This document shows, one piece after another, positions 51,002 to 64,000 of a DNA stretch of 64,000 bases. Below the pieces are notes generated by a model. The model worked only from the letters and a program-made list of their open reading frames with translations. It was not told the origin of the DNA and searched no databases. Position 1 is the first letter of the stretch, and every line of letters begins with the position of its first letter. Position numbers and translations under genes: made by a program. Origin of the DNA: Pseudoponticoccus marisrubri (GTDB lineage: Bacteria; Pseudomonadota; Alphaproteobacteria; Rhodobacterales; Rhodobacteraceae); NCBI RefSeq assembly GCF_001482405.1, contig NZ_LPXO01000009.1, positions 62,001 to 126,000 on the forward strand, written 5' to 3'.

Positions 51002-52216
51002 TCAGGCCACCGCGTGGGCCAGCGCGCATTGCTTCCACAGCACGGTCAGCGCGTCGACCAGGTGGTCGATATCGGCATCGCTGTGCAGCGGGCCGGGGGT
51101 GAAGCGCAGCCGCTCGGTCCCCTTGGGCACGGTCGGGTAGTTGATCGGCTGCACGTAGATCCCCCAATCCTTCATCAGGATATCGGCCAGCATGCGGCAC
51201 TTGACCGGGTCCTTGATCATCACCGGAATGATGTGGCTGGGATTGTCCAGATGCGGGATGCCCTGCCGGTCGAGCAGGTGGCGCAGCCGGGCGACCTGGG
51301 CGCGCTGCTGCTGCCGCTCGGCATCCGAGTTCTTCAGATGCGCGATCGAGACCTGCGCCGCCGCCGCCACGGCCGGGGGCAGGGCGGTGGTGAAGATGAA
51401 CCCGGACGAGAAGGAGCGGATGAAGTCGCACAGCGCGTGGCTGCCGGTGATATAGCCGCCCATGCAGCCATAGGCCTTGCCCAGCGTGCCCTCGATCAGG
51501 GTGATGCGGTCGGCCAGGCCCAGCTCCTCGGAGATGCCGCCGCCGCGCGGGCCGTAGAGCCCCACGGCATGCACCTCGTCGAGATAGGTCATGGCGCCGT
51601 GCTTCTCGGCCACCTCGACGATCTCGGCCATCGGGCAGATGTCGCCATCCATGGAATAGACCGACTCGAAGGCCACGATCTTGGGCGCGTTGGCGGGCAG
51701 CGCGGCCAGCTTGCGGTCGAGATCCTCGGGGTCGTTATGCTTCCAGATGACCTTCTGCGCGCGGGAATGGCGGATGCCCTCGATCATGCTGGCATGGTTG
51801 AGCGCGTCCGACAGGATCACGCAATCGGGCAGGCGCGCGCCCAGCGTCCCCAGCGCCGCCCAGTTCGAGACATAGCCCGAGGTGAAGAGCAGCGCGCTGT
51901 CCTTGCCATGCAGGTCGGCCAGCTCGGCCTCGAGCTGCACGTGATGGTGGTTGGTGCCCGAGATGTTGCGCGTGCCGCCCGCCCCGGTGCCGCATTGCTG
52001 GACGACCTCGGTCATGCGGGCGATCACGTCGGGGTGCTGGCCCATGCCCAGATAGTCGTTCGAGCACCAGACGGTGACCCGGTCGGGCGCATCGTCATCG
52101 TGGCAGCGGGCGGCCGGGAAGGCGCCGCAATCGCGTTCCAGCTCGGCAAAGATGCGGTAATTGCCATCCGCCTTCAGGGTGTCGAGCTGCGCGGTGAAGA
52201 GTGCGTCAAACTCCAT
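51002..52216 (-). CDS. hemA: 5-aminolevulinate synthase
   Basis: 404 aa PLP enzyme that condenses glycine and succinyl-CoA to 5-aminolevulinate, the first tetrapyrrole step in alphaproteobacteria. Family motifs are [40 protein letters not shown], and the PLP lysine in [17 protein letters not shown]. It converges on the plasmid module and overlaps puhE by 11 bases. It is the last gene of the minus-strand puh unit. Confidence 0.96.
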   Translation of the reverse strand: MEFDALFTAQLDTLKADGNYRIFAELERDCGAFPAARCHDDDAPDRVTVWCSNDYLGMGQHPDVIARMTEVVQQCGTGAGGTRNISGTNHHHVQLEAELADLHGKDSALLFTSGYVSNWAALGTLGARLPDCVILSDALNHASMIEGIRHSRAQKVIWKHNDPEDLDRKLAALPANAPKIVAFESVYSMDGDICPMAEIVEVAEKHGAMTYLDEVHAVGLYGPRGGGISEELGLADRITLIEGTLGKAYGCMGGYITGSHALCDFIRSFSSGFIFTTALPPAVAAAAQVSIAHLKNSDAERQQQRAQVARLRHLLDRQGIPHLDNPSHIIPVMIKDPVKCRMLADILMKDWGIYVQPINYPTVPKGTERLRFTPGPLHSDADIDHLVDALTVLWKQCALAHAVA

Positions 52217-53018
52217 TTGGATCCTCCCGGGTGGTCTCGTTCAAAGCAGGGGGCGCGGGCAGCATCCAGCGCCAGAGTTTCGCGTCGGGCAAGGGCAGCA
52301 CCATGAGCCAGTGCTCGGCCAGTGCCAGAAGGGTGATCGCGGTCAGCAGGGCAAAGCCGGTCGCGGAGCCTGCGGTCTCGGCGGCCAGCAGCCGTTCCAG
52401 CCAGCAGGCGGCGGCGAGGCTCAGCGCGGTGACCGAGGCGGGAAAGAGCCAGTTCAGGCTGCGCTGCCGGAAATGGCTGGGCAGATGGGCCAGCGCGGCG
52501 GGCAGGAACTCGGTATTGATGTGCGGCACGCCGAGATAGAGGTTCAGCTTGGCCGAGACGCGGGCGAAATAGAGCACCACGAATGTCCAGAGCCCGGCGG
52601 GATTGGCCGCGCCCCAGCCGGTCAGAAGCAGCCCGGCCAGCGCGGCGGCCAGTGCCATCTCGTGATAGGCGACCGTGCCCCAGGCGCGCAGGAAGCGCTC
52701 CCATTCCGGCAGGCGGGGCGGGCAGGGACGGCGCACCGGGCCGGTCACGGTGCCGGTGAGAAACGCGAACTCGATCCAGCCCCAGATCAGCAGCGCCGCG
52801 ACGAAGCCCTGGTAGGCGGCGCCCGTGCCGGTGCCGGGCAGCGAGACGAGGTAGAGCCAGAGGCCCAGCCCCAGCACCGGCAGCCCGGCCAGCGTCGCGG
52901 CCTGCGCGGCGCGCGGGCCGCGGCGGTCGACCATGCGCACCACGACGAGGATCGCCCCGGTGGAGAACCACCAGAGAAAGAGCGCGGCCAGCCCCGCGAT
53001 CCAGGGCGACCCGGTCAT
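52206..53018 (-). CDS. puhE: Putative photosynthetic complex assembly protein PuhE
   Basis: 270 aa polytopic membrane protein with about seven helices and the family segment [24 protein letters not shown]. PuhE affects photosystem assembly in Rhodobacter by an unknown mechanism. The 96-base gap from acsF contains a 32-codon frame (53015-53113) whose stop overlaps the puhE ATG as ATGA; I do not count it as a firm gene. Confidence 0.92.
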   Translation of the reverse strand: MTGSPWIAGLAALFLWWFSTGAILVVVRMVDRRGPRAAQAATLAGLPVLGLGLWLYLVSLPGTGTGAAYQGFVAALLIWGWIEFAFLTGTVTGPVRRPCPPRLPEWERFLRAWGTVAYHEMALAAALAGLLLTGWGAANPAGLWTFVVLYFARVSAKLNLYLGVPHINTEFLPAALAHLPSHFRQRSLNWLFPASVTALSLAAACWLERLLAAETAGSATGFALLTAITLLALAEHWLMVLPLPDAKLWRWMLPAPPALNETTREDPNGV

Positions 53019-53114
53019 GCCGGGGCCCCGGGCGCAAGGGTACGCGCCGCGCAGCCCTGCCGGCCGGCGCGGGCGCCGGGAAGGATGGCAGAGGAAGGCG
53101 CGGCGCGACCCATC

Positions 53115-54254
53115 TCAGTAGGCCGGCTGCAGCCGGACCTCGGCCGGGCGGTCATGCCGCTTGGCCGGGATCGTGTAGAGCGCGGCAAAGGCGCGGGCCG
53201 CCCGCGCGCTGCCCCAGAGATTGCCCAGCCAGCCCGAGAGCCCGCCGCGCGTCTTGGCGGCGGCGATATCGACATTGGCCTTGTGCAGCCGCTCGAGATT
53301 GCGCTGCCAGCGCGGATGCTCGATATCCAGCGTGATCGGGAAGATCTGCGTGGTGATCGCCGAGGTCTTGGTGAAGACCTCATGCGCGTACCAGTCGGGA
53401 TCGACGCCAAGCGCCTCGTGGAAGGCCGGGCGCTGATGGTCGCGCACATACATGGTGGCATAGACCGCGGTCAGGAAGAACTTGATCCACCAGACATTGT
53501 GGCCCGAGGTCAGCTTGGGGTCGGTCTTCATCAGCAGGGCAAAGGCCTCGCCATGGCGGAACTCGTCATTGCACCATTCCTCGAACCATTTGAAGATCGG
53601 GTGGAAGCGGTGCTCGGGATGCTGCTCGAGATGGCGGAAGATCGTGATGTAGCGGGCATAGCCGATCTTTTCCGACAGGTAGGTGGCGTAGTAGATGAAC
53701 TTGGGCCGGAAATAGGTGTATTTCTTCTTCTGCGTCAGGAAGCCCAGGTTCACCGCGACACCGGCCTCGCGCAGCGCGTCATTGATGAAGCCCGCATGCC
53801 GCGCCTCGTCGCGCGCCATCAGCTGGAAGAGCTGCGTGACCTCCTTGTTCGATCCGCGGCGCTTCATCTCCTTGTAGAGCACGCAGCCCGAGAACTCGGC
53901 CGTGCAGGAAGAGATCAGGAAGTCGATGAATTCCTTCTTCAGCCCCGGCTCCATGTTGTCCCAGTCGACATGGTCCCAATCCGCGGTCTTGCGGAAATGG
54001 CCCTTGTTGGGGTCGGCCACCATCTCGGCGATCAGCGGGTCCCACTCGTCGCGCACGCCCTCGACGCTGATGGCGTCCAGCTCGTCGAAATCGGTGGTGT
54101 AGAAGCGCGGCGTCAGCAGGGTGTTCTGCATCGCGATGGCGGTGGCGCCGGCGCTGTCCAGCTTGGCCTGTTCCTCCTGGATGGCGAGGCTTTCCTCGGC
54201 CGTGGTGGCGTCGGCGGTGTGGCGGGCGGCCTCAGGCATGTTCTGGACGTTCAT
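53115..54254 (-). CDS. acsF: Magnesium-protoporphyrin IX monomethyl ester oxidative cyclase
   Basis: 379 aa diiron enzyme that uses O2 to close the fifth ring. Iron-binding carboxylate/His motifs are in SSCTAEFSGCVLYKE, ARDEARHAGF (about 145-154) and WCNDEFRHGEAFALL (about 222-236). Presence of AcsF and no bchE in the window fits aerobic bacteriochlorophyll synthesis. I placed the start at 54254 (MNVQNMPEAARH), overlapping the stop of the small orf98. Confidence 0.95.
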   Translation of the reverse strand: MNVQNMPEAARHTADATTAEESLAIQEEQAKLDSAGATAIAMQNTLLTPRFYTTDFDELDAISVEGVRDEWDPLIAEMVADPNKGHFRKTADWDHVDWDNMEPGLKKEFIDFLISSCTAEFSGCVLYKEMKRRGSNKEVTQLFQLMARDEARHAGFINDALREAGVAVNLGFLTQKKKYTYFRPKFIYYATYLSEKIGYARYITIFRHLEQHPEHRFHPIFKWFEEWCNDEFRHGEAFALLMKTDPKLTSGHNVWWIKFFLTAVYATMYVRDHQRPAFHEALGVDPDWYAHEVFTKTSAITTQIFPITLDIEHPRWQRNLERLHKANVDIAAAKTRGGLSGWLGNLWGSARAARAFAALYTIPAKRHDRPAEVRLQPAY

Positions 54255-54547
54255 AGCGTCACCTCTTCGGAGAAGGAGAACTCGCACAGTTCCATGACCT
54301 CGAAATCGCCGGTCATGCGGGTCCAGAGCCGTTCCAGCGCCGAGGCGCGGACGATGATCGCCTCGCGGTCCTCTGTCACGATCTCGCCGAAGGGGGCCAT
54401 GATCTCGGGGCCCTTCACCTGCACCTCGTCACCGGGATAGATCACGGCGCCGTTGTTGAAGCGCACATGCGCGTGCAGGCTTTCGAATTTGTGAGAGATC
54501 TCGACGGTGCAGGGCGCCCGTTCGATCTCGCGTGTCAGTAGTCCCAT
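54251..54547 (-). CDS. Conserved 98-aa photosynthesis-cluster protein of unknown function
   Basis: 98 aa soluble protein starting MGLLTREIERAPCTVEISHK. It is rich in beta strands (HAHVRFNNGAVIYPGDEVQVKG) and ends in an acidic stretch. I recognise it only as a protein that sits between puhC and acsF in related clusters; no catalytic motif is visible. The start is preceded by a GGAGG-like site, and its stop overlaps the acsF start (ATGA). A factor for the cyclase is possible from the tight coupling, but this is inference. Confidence 0.7.
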   Translation of the reverse strand: MGLLTREIERAPCTVEISHKFESLHAHVRFNNGAVIYPGDEVQVKGPEIMAPFGEIVTEDREAIIVRASALERLWTRMTGDFEVMELCEFSFSEEVTL

Positions 54548-54567
54548 TATGCTGTCCTCCCAAGGTT

Positions 54568-55041
54568 TCAGCGTGTCGCGAGCAGCTTGGCGAAGGCGCC
54601 CGCGTTGTCGGCACCGAACCCCATCAGGTCGGCGCGCCACCCCGTGACGGGGTCGATGAGGGCCATGCGGCCGTTCTCGTAGGCTTGCAGCAGGACCGGC
54701 CCGTCATCGGGCAGGCGGGCCTTGCCGCGTTCATGCAGGATCACCCGGTGTACCCCGGCGATGAAGCCGCCCTGCTCGGGCGCGAGCCGGGCCAGAAGCG
54801 TGCCGGTCTCGTCCAGCACGGTGACCGCGCCGGACATCTCGCTGGACAGGTGCAGCAGACGTTCGGCCTTGACCGGCGAGACCGGTGGCACGGCTTCCAG
54901 CGGGCGGTCGGTCAGCCGCGCATAGGTGACGATCAGCAGCGCCGCGACGCACATCCCGGCCATGGCCCGCACGAGGATGCGGGGCACCATCGTGTGCCGG
55001 TCGGCATGGATGCGCGGGGGCCGGATCTCGGTCTGGGTCAT
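54568..55041 (-). CDS. puhC: Photosynthetic complex assembly protein PuhC
   Basis: 157 aa with one N-terminal membrane helix (ILVRAMAGMCVAALLIVTYA) and a periplasmic domain ending GFGADNAGAFAKLLATR. PuhC helps organise the core LH1-reaction-centre complex in Rhodobacter. I prefer ATG 55041, which has GGAG eight bases upstream; a GTG at 55050 overlapping the puhB stop is the alternative. Confidence 0.92.
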   Translation of the reverse strand: MTQTEIRPPRIHADRHTMVPRILVRAMAGMCVAALLIVTYARLTDRPLEAVPPVSPVKAERLLHLSSEMSGAVTVLDETGTLLARLAPEQGGFIAGVHRVILHERGKARLPDDGPVLLQAYENGRMALIDPVTGWRADLMGFGADNAGAFAKLLATR

Positions 55042-55046
55042 GCCGC

Positions 55047-55658
55047 TCACTCCGCCGCCATCGCGATGGCCGTTTCCGGCGCGGCACGCTCATGCGCGCT
55101 GACCGCCAGAAGCTGCGCGACCTTCTCGGCATCGGGAATGCAGCGCAGCGCGGGCTTGGTGCGGAAATGCCAGGGCCGCACATGGGGCCAGCACACCAGG
55201 TAGGACAGCCGCGTGTCGCCCAGCGTGGTCAGCGCGATGGTGCCGGTGCCGTCCCGCGACAGGCTGAGATCGGCGGCGCCGATCTGCCGGTAGGGCAGGT
55301 TCAGCGTCACGGTCAGCGCCGCCCCGATGCGCATGGCGACGCGGCGGTTGGTGATCGTGTAGACCGTGGCGCGCGCCTGCACCCAGGCGGTGAGGATCAG
55401 CAGCGCCGCCACGATCCCGGCCAGGATGGCAAAGGGCAGCGCGGCGCCGATCGCCTGGCCCAGCGGCAGCTGGTCCATCACGGTGGCGAAGCGCCACAGG
55501 GCGAGCACGCCGAAGTACCCCATCACCCACCAGAACCCCAGCGCGGACCGGGTCAGGGCCCACCAGTCGGGGCGGCCCTGCCAGAGGATGCGCTCGCCCT
55601 CGGGCGGGCGCTCGGGCAGGCCGCGGACCGGCTCGGTGGCGAAATCGTCGTGGCTCAT
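55047..55658 (-). CDS. puhB: Photosynthetic complex assembly protein PuhB
   Basis: 203 aa. It begins MSHDDFATEPVRGLPERPPEGERILWQGRPDWWAL, then two or three membrane helices and a PH-like cytoplasmic domain with TITNRRVAMRIGAALTVTLNLP. PuhB supports reaction-centre assembly. The ATG at 55658 lies 16 bases after the puhA stop. Confidence 0.93.
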   Translation of the reverse strand: MSHDDFATEPVRGLPERPPEGERILWQGRPDWWALTRSALGFWWVMGYFGVLALWRFATVMDQLPLGQAIGAALPFAILAGIVAALLILTAWVQARATVYTITNRRVAMRIGAALTVTLNLPYRQIGAADLSLSRDGTGTIALTTLGDTRLSYLVCWPHVRPWHFRTKPALRCIPDAEKVAQLLAVSAHERAAPETAIAMAAE

Positions 55659-55674
55659 TGTGCCCTCCCTTGGC

Positions 55675-56439
55675 TTACAGCTGCGGTTCCAGCCGCGACG
55701 GGGTGGCATACAGGACGCCGCCGCCGTAATAGGCCGAGATCTTCTCTTCCTCGAGCTTGGTCACCCGGTCGTCATGCGCGTGGCGCGGCACGCCGGCGAA
55801 CTGCGCGGCATAGAGCGTCTTGACGATCGCCTTGGAGCCCCAGAGCCGGACCAGCGTCATCGGCACCAGCCGCGACCCGCCGCCATCCTCGAGCGTGTAT
55901 TCCAGGTAGCGCACCAGCTGCTCGGGTTCGTCGACCCACATGTCGGTGACCATGCCCACGATCTCGCCATCGCCCGACACCACGGGCAGCCCGCGCGGAT
56001 CCTTGCCGGCGGCCATCACGAAGCTGTCCAGCTTGGCCATTGGCACGATCTTGGGATGGCCGCGCGCATCCAGCTCGGGCTCGTCGCGGCGCGGCGCCCA
56101 GGAGGCCGGCCCGACCCCGTCGGCCAGCGGATCGCCTGTGGGCTCGTAGGGAAAGCCGTTCGCCGTGGCGGTGCGCGCCAGCGCGATGTCGCTGCGGTCC
56201 GGCGCCTGGCCCGAGGGCACGGTGACCGGGTCGCGGCCATGCGGCAGCAGGAAGGTCTTGTCGTCCGGCACCGGGAACAGGCCCTGGTTGGCGGCCTCGT
56301 TGCCTTCCTCGTCCTGAAGGGGATAGCCCTCGCGCATGTTCTCGCGCTGGATGTAGAAGATCAGCAGGGCGAAGAAGCCCCAGAACAGCCAGAGCGTCAG
56401 GCTGGCGAGGTCGAAATTGCCGAAAAATGGTTCTGACAT
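55675..56439 (-). CDS. puhA: Photosynthetic reaction centre H subunit
   Basis: 254 aa, standard length. One N-terminal helix (LTLWLFWGFFALLIFYIQRENMREGYPL) is followed by a large cytoplasmic PRC-barrel domain with DFxV-like segments and GMVTDMWVDEPEQLVRYLE. It caps the L and M subunits and controls proton access to QB. It lies 19 bases downstream of lhaA. Confidence 0.96.
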   Translation of the reverse strand: MSEPFFGNFDLASLTLWLFWGFFALLIFYIQRENMREGYPLQDEEGNEAANQGLFPVPDDKTFLLPHGRDPVTVPSGQAPDRSDIALARTATANGFPYEPTGDPLADGVGPASWAPRRDEPELDARGHPKIVPMAKLDSFVMAAGKDPRGLPVVSGDGEIVGMVTDMWVDEPEQLVRYLEYTLEDGGGSRLVPMTLVRLWGSKAIVKTLYAAQFAGVPRHAHDDRVTKLEEEKISAYYGGGVLYATPSRLEPQL

Positions 56440-56458
56440 GGCTAAGGTCCTCCTGCCG

Positions 56459-57889
56459 TCAGGTGGGGAAATCGGCGAGGCCGATCCGCGACTGGGTGGG
56501 GATGCGCGCCGAGCGGCGGCGCACCAGCGGTCCGAGCGCGATGAGCGTGGCGAAGATCAGCGCGATCTCGGTGTGGTAGACGAAGGAATAGCCGGTGGAG
56601 GGGGTGGCCAGCACCTCGCCCCAGCGGCCCGACAGGGCGGCGGCATTGATCGCGTCGCGCATCCCGCCGCCAAGTGCGATGGACAGGCCTGCCGCCGTGG
56701 CCTGCGCCGCGCCCCAGGCCCCCAGCGCCAGGCCACGCCCGGCGCGGCCCTCGGTCGCCATGGTCATGGCCGCGGTCAGCGTGGCCACCGCGAACAGGCC
56801 CCCGCCGAAGCCGATCAGCCCGGCCCCGGCAAAGAACAGCGCGGCGGTCTGCAGGGGGGCTGCGAAGATCACCGCCGAGAAGGCCACCAGCCCGGCCAGC
56901 AGCGCCTGCCCGGCCAGCCGGTAGGGGTTCATGCCATGCGCCAGCTGCCGCGCGGCCAGCGCAAAGCCCGCCAGCGCGCCCGCCGCCCACATCGCCGTCA
57001 GCAAGGTGGTGGAGGAGACCGACAGGCCGAGGATCTCGCCGCCGTAAGGTTCCAGCAGCACGTCCTGCATGTTGAAGGCCATCGTGCCCAGGAAGACCAC
57101 GACCAGCAGCCGCCCGGCCTCGCCGCCCACGGTCAGATCGGCCCAGGCGTCGCGGAACAGCGGCCGCGGCGCGGCGCGCTCCTCCCGGCTCATGGGGCGC
57201 ACGCGTTCCTGCCGCCAGAGCGCCACCACGTTCAGCAAGAGCCCCGTGATCGCCGCGCCCTGCACCACGCGGATCAGCGTCAGCGGCGCGTAGTCGCTCA
57301 GGAGCCAGCCGATCACCAGCGCCGAGACGCCCATGCCGGCCAGAAACATCACGTAGAGCAGTGCGACGACGCGCGGTCGCGTCTCGTCCGAGGCCCGGTC
57401 CGAGGCCAGCGCCAGCCCGGCGGTCTGCGTCATGTGCAGCCCCAGCCCGGTCATCAGGAAGGCCAGCGCGGCCAGCACCTCGCCGGCGAAGGGCACGTGG
57501 TGGATCGGGTCGCCGCCCAGCACCAGCAGCGCGAAGGGCATCACCGCCAGCCCGCCCATCTGCCAGAGCGAGCCGAACCACAGGTAGGGCACGCGCTTCC
57601 AGCCGATGGCGCTGCGATAGGTGTCGCTGCGAAAGCCCAGAAGGGCGCGGAAAGGCGCCACCAGCACGGGCAGCGCGATCATCACCGCGACCAGCGTGGC
57701 GGCCAGGCTCATCTCGACGATCATCACCCGGTTCAGCGTGCCCAGCAGCATGACCGAGGCCATGCCCACCGAGACCTGGAACAGCGACAGGCGCAGCAGT
57801 TGGCCGAGCGGCAGGTCATCGCTCGCCGCGTCCGCGAAGGGCAGCAACCGGGTCGACAGGCGCTTGATCTGCTGCGGGCCGAGGATCAT
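56459..57889 (-). CDS. lhaA: LhaA/PucC-family light-harvesting assembly transporter
   Basis: 476 aa major-facilitator-type membrane protein with 12 predicted helices. Characteristic segments are RLSLFQVSVGMASVMLLGTLNRVMI, PFRALLGFRSDTYRSAIGWKRVPYLW and GTMAFNMQDVLLEPYGGEILG. LhaA helps LH1 assembly, probably by delivering bacteriochlorophyll. Start at 57889 (MILGPQQIKRLS), overlapping the bchM stop (ATGA). Confidence 0.94.
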   Translation of the reverse strand: MILGPQQIKRLSTRLLPFADAASDDLPLGQLLRLSLFQVSVGMASVMLLGTLNRVMIVEMSLAATLVAVMIALPVLVAPFRALLGFRSDTYRSAIGWKRVPYLWFGSLWQMGGLAVMPFALLVLGGDPIHHVPFAGEVLAALAFLMTGLGLHMTQTAGLALASDRASDETRPRVVALLYVMFLAGMGVSALVIGWLLSDYAPLTLIRVVQGAAITGLLLNVVALWRQERVRPMSREERAAPRPLFRDAWADLTVGGEAGRLLVVVFLGTMAFNMQDVLLEPYGGEILGLSVSSTTLLTAMWAAGALAGFALAARQLAHGMNPYRLAGQALLAGLVAFSAVIFAAPLQTAALFFAGAGLIGFGGGLFAVATLTAAMTMATEGRAGRGLALGAWGAAQATAAGLSIALGGGMRDAINAAALSGRWGEVLATPSTGYSFVYHTEIALIFATLIALGPLVRRRSARIPTQSRIGLADFPT

Positions 57890-58577
57890 GGCGCGATCTC
57901 CAGGGCATGGCTGATGTAGAAGCCGCTGGTCACGCGGCCGAGATCGGTCACCTTGCCGGGCAGACGCCGGGCCAGCCGGCGCGGCGCCTGCGGCACCATG
58001 GTGGGCGAACGGTCGGCGCGCGGGAACAGCCGGCCGGCCTGCCACATCGCCATCAGCAACGGCGTGCGCGGCGGCACGGTGAAGACCACCGGCCCGTCAC
58101 AACGCGCGGCCAGCCGTTCCAGCGCGGAGGCGATGTCGGTCGCGTCGTAATAGATCAGGCTGTCCATCGCGATCACCGCGTCGAACCGGCCCAGCTGCGG
58201 CATCAGCATGTCGCCGGCCTCGAACTGCACGCGCGCCGCCAGCTCCGGCGCCAGCCGGTCGCGCGCGATCTCGATCAGCGCGGGCGAGATGTCGACCGCC
58301 ACCACCTCGGCGCCGCGCACGGCCAGCTCGGCCGTGGCCAGCCCCGTACCGCAGCCGGCATCCAGCACCCGCGCGCCGGCCAGGTCGGCCGGCAACCGCT
58401 CCAGCAGCCGCGCCCGCATCGCGTCACGGCCCGCCCGCACGGTCTGGCGGATCTTCGAGACCGGCGCGTCCGAGGTCAGCCGCGCCCAGACCTGCGTCGC
58501 GGTCTGGTCGAAATAGGTCTCGACCCGGGCGCGGGTGGCCTCGTAGCCCGCCGGTGCAGATGACAGCCGCCCGCCCA

Positions 58578-58578
<1 letters not shown>
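57886..58578 (-). CDS. bchM: Magnesium-protoporphyrin IX O-methyltransferase
   Basis: 230 aa SAM-dependent enzyme that methylates the C13 propionate before ring closure by AcsF. The SAM motif is VLDAGCGTGLATAELA (about 72-87), followed by VVAVDISPALIE. The family segment YFDQTATQVWARLTSDAPVSKIR is near the N-terminus. Its ATG at 58578 shares its A with the bchL stop (TGATG). Confidence 0.95.
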
Positions 58579-63136
<4,558 letters not shown>

Positions 63137-63147
<11 letters not shown>

Positions 63148-64000
63148 AGTGAGCCTTGGCCTCGTAGAGCGTGTCGATGTCGATCTCGTGCTGGCCGCGC
63201 ATGGCGGCGAAGCTTTCGGTGTTGCGCCGCGCCTTGCCGCGCACGAAGAAGGGGATTTTCTTCAGCTCGCGCTCGGCCGCGGGGTGCCAGAGGATCTCGG
63301 CGCTTTGCGGGGGGTGCGAGAACTCCGCGGCCTCGGCGGGCGCGCCCTCGGGCTCGGACAGGGGGCGGGGCGCGTGGCCGCCATGGTGGCTGGGCCCGGC
63401 GGCGTCGTGGAACTCGAAATCCTCGCGGAACATGGTCAGCAGATGCTCTTCCAGCCCCATGACCAACGGATGCACCAGCGTGTCGAAGAGCACGTTGGCG
63501 CCCTCGGGGCCCATCTGGGGCGAGTAGCGCGCGGGGAAGTCCTGCACGTGCACGGGGGCCGAGATCACCGCGCAGGGAATGCCGAGGCGCTTGCCGATAT
63601 GGCGCTCCATCTGAGTGCCGAGGATCAGCTCGGGCGCCAGCTCGGCGATGCGCTGCTCGACATCGAGATAATCGTCGGTGATCAGCGCCTCGACCCCGTA
63701 ATCGCGGGCCAATGCACGGATCGGGCGGGCCTGTTCGCGGTTGTAGCAGCCCAGCCCCGCCACCTCGAAGCCCATCTCGTCGCGCGCGACGCGGGCCATG
63801 ACGGCCACATGCGTGCCGTCGCCGAAGATGAAGACACGCTTGCCGGTCAGGTAGGTGCTGTCGACACTTGAGGAATACCATGGCAGGCGCAGGCGCGACG
63901 TGTCGAGCCGCGCCGGCTGGCCGGTAATCGCGGCCAGCTCCGCGACGAAATCGCGGCAGGCGCCGACGCCGATGGGCACGGTCTTCGTGAAGGGCAGGCC
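63137..64000 (-). CDS. bchB: Light-independent protochlorophyllide reductase subunit B, partial
   Basis: The last 288 codons (C-terminal part) are present; the gene runs out of the window at 64000. Nitrogenase-like features include [27 protein letters not shown] and [22 protein letters not shown]. The C-terminal DUF2493/PCP-red domain is [27 protein letters not shown]. With BchN (not in the window) it reduces protochlorophyllide. It overlaps bchH by 11 bases. Confidence 0.95.

Overview
This window comes from a high-GC photosynthetic alphaproteobacterium of the Rhodobacterales (Roseobacter/Rhodobacter type, aerobic anoxygenic phototroph). The evidence is a bacteriochlorophyll a photosynthesis gene cluster (PGC) with pufQBALMC, a spheroidenone-type carotenoid set including crtA, the oxygen-dependent cyclase acsF, and a Rhodobacterales-type DnaA-like plasmid replication module with parAB. 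No rRNA or tRNA gene was seen.

Layout. 1-5.6 kb: end of a peptide ABC transporter operon (dppA 3' end, dppBCDF) closed by an M32 carboxypeptidase. 5.6-7.4 kb: low-information DNA around a frameshifted TIM-barrel hydrolase gene. 7.4-14.6 kb: a compact 'GAK system' locus. It has a CofD-like transferase, divergent from a PhoU-APH fusion kinase, a RimK-like ATP-grasp enzyme, an HprK-related kinase, a histidine phosphatase, a metallophosphatase and an amphi-Trp domain protein. The families are predicted together by comparative genomics, but I know of no experimental function. 14.7-22.5 kb: a convergent seven-gene operon on the minus strand with a CUT1 ABC importer, a tandem glycerophosphodiester phosphodiesterase, a LacI regulator and an inositol-monophosphatase-like enzyme. 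It probably imports and breaks down a phosphodiester or phosphopolyol. 23.0-23.5 kb: a GntR regulator truncated exactly where photosynthesis DNA begins.

23.5-64 kb: the PGC. Minus-strand block: bchC-X-(orf42)-Y, bchZ, pufQBALMC, dxs, with crtF and crtE upstream of bchC. Then crtD and crtC (+), tspO-crtB-crtI (-), crtA-bchI-bchD-bchO (+). The second half is hemA-puhE-acsF-orf98-puhCBA-lhaA-bchM-L-H-B (all -), running off the window. Five TGT-N12-ACA sites matching the PpsR/CrtJ operator lie in the crtF/bchC, crtE/crtD and crtI/crtA gaps, so carotenoid and bacteriochlorophyll genes look oxygen- and light-repressed together.

A complete plasmid maintenance module (parB, parA, an iteron-bearing origin, a DnaA-like initiator, and a decayed vapC) sits inside the PGC between bchO and hemA. 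A 16-bp palindrome, TGTCCCCGCGGGGACA, occurs twice in bchD, once in bchO, and with one mismatch upstream of parA. I read these as ParB binding (parS-like) sites that have settled inside photosynthesis genes. Either the whole window is an extrachromosomal replicon, or a photosynthesis plasmid has been integrated; the truncated gntR at the PGC edge marks one rearrangement point.
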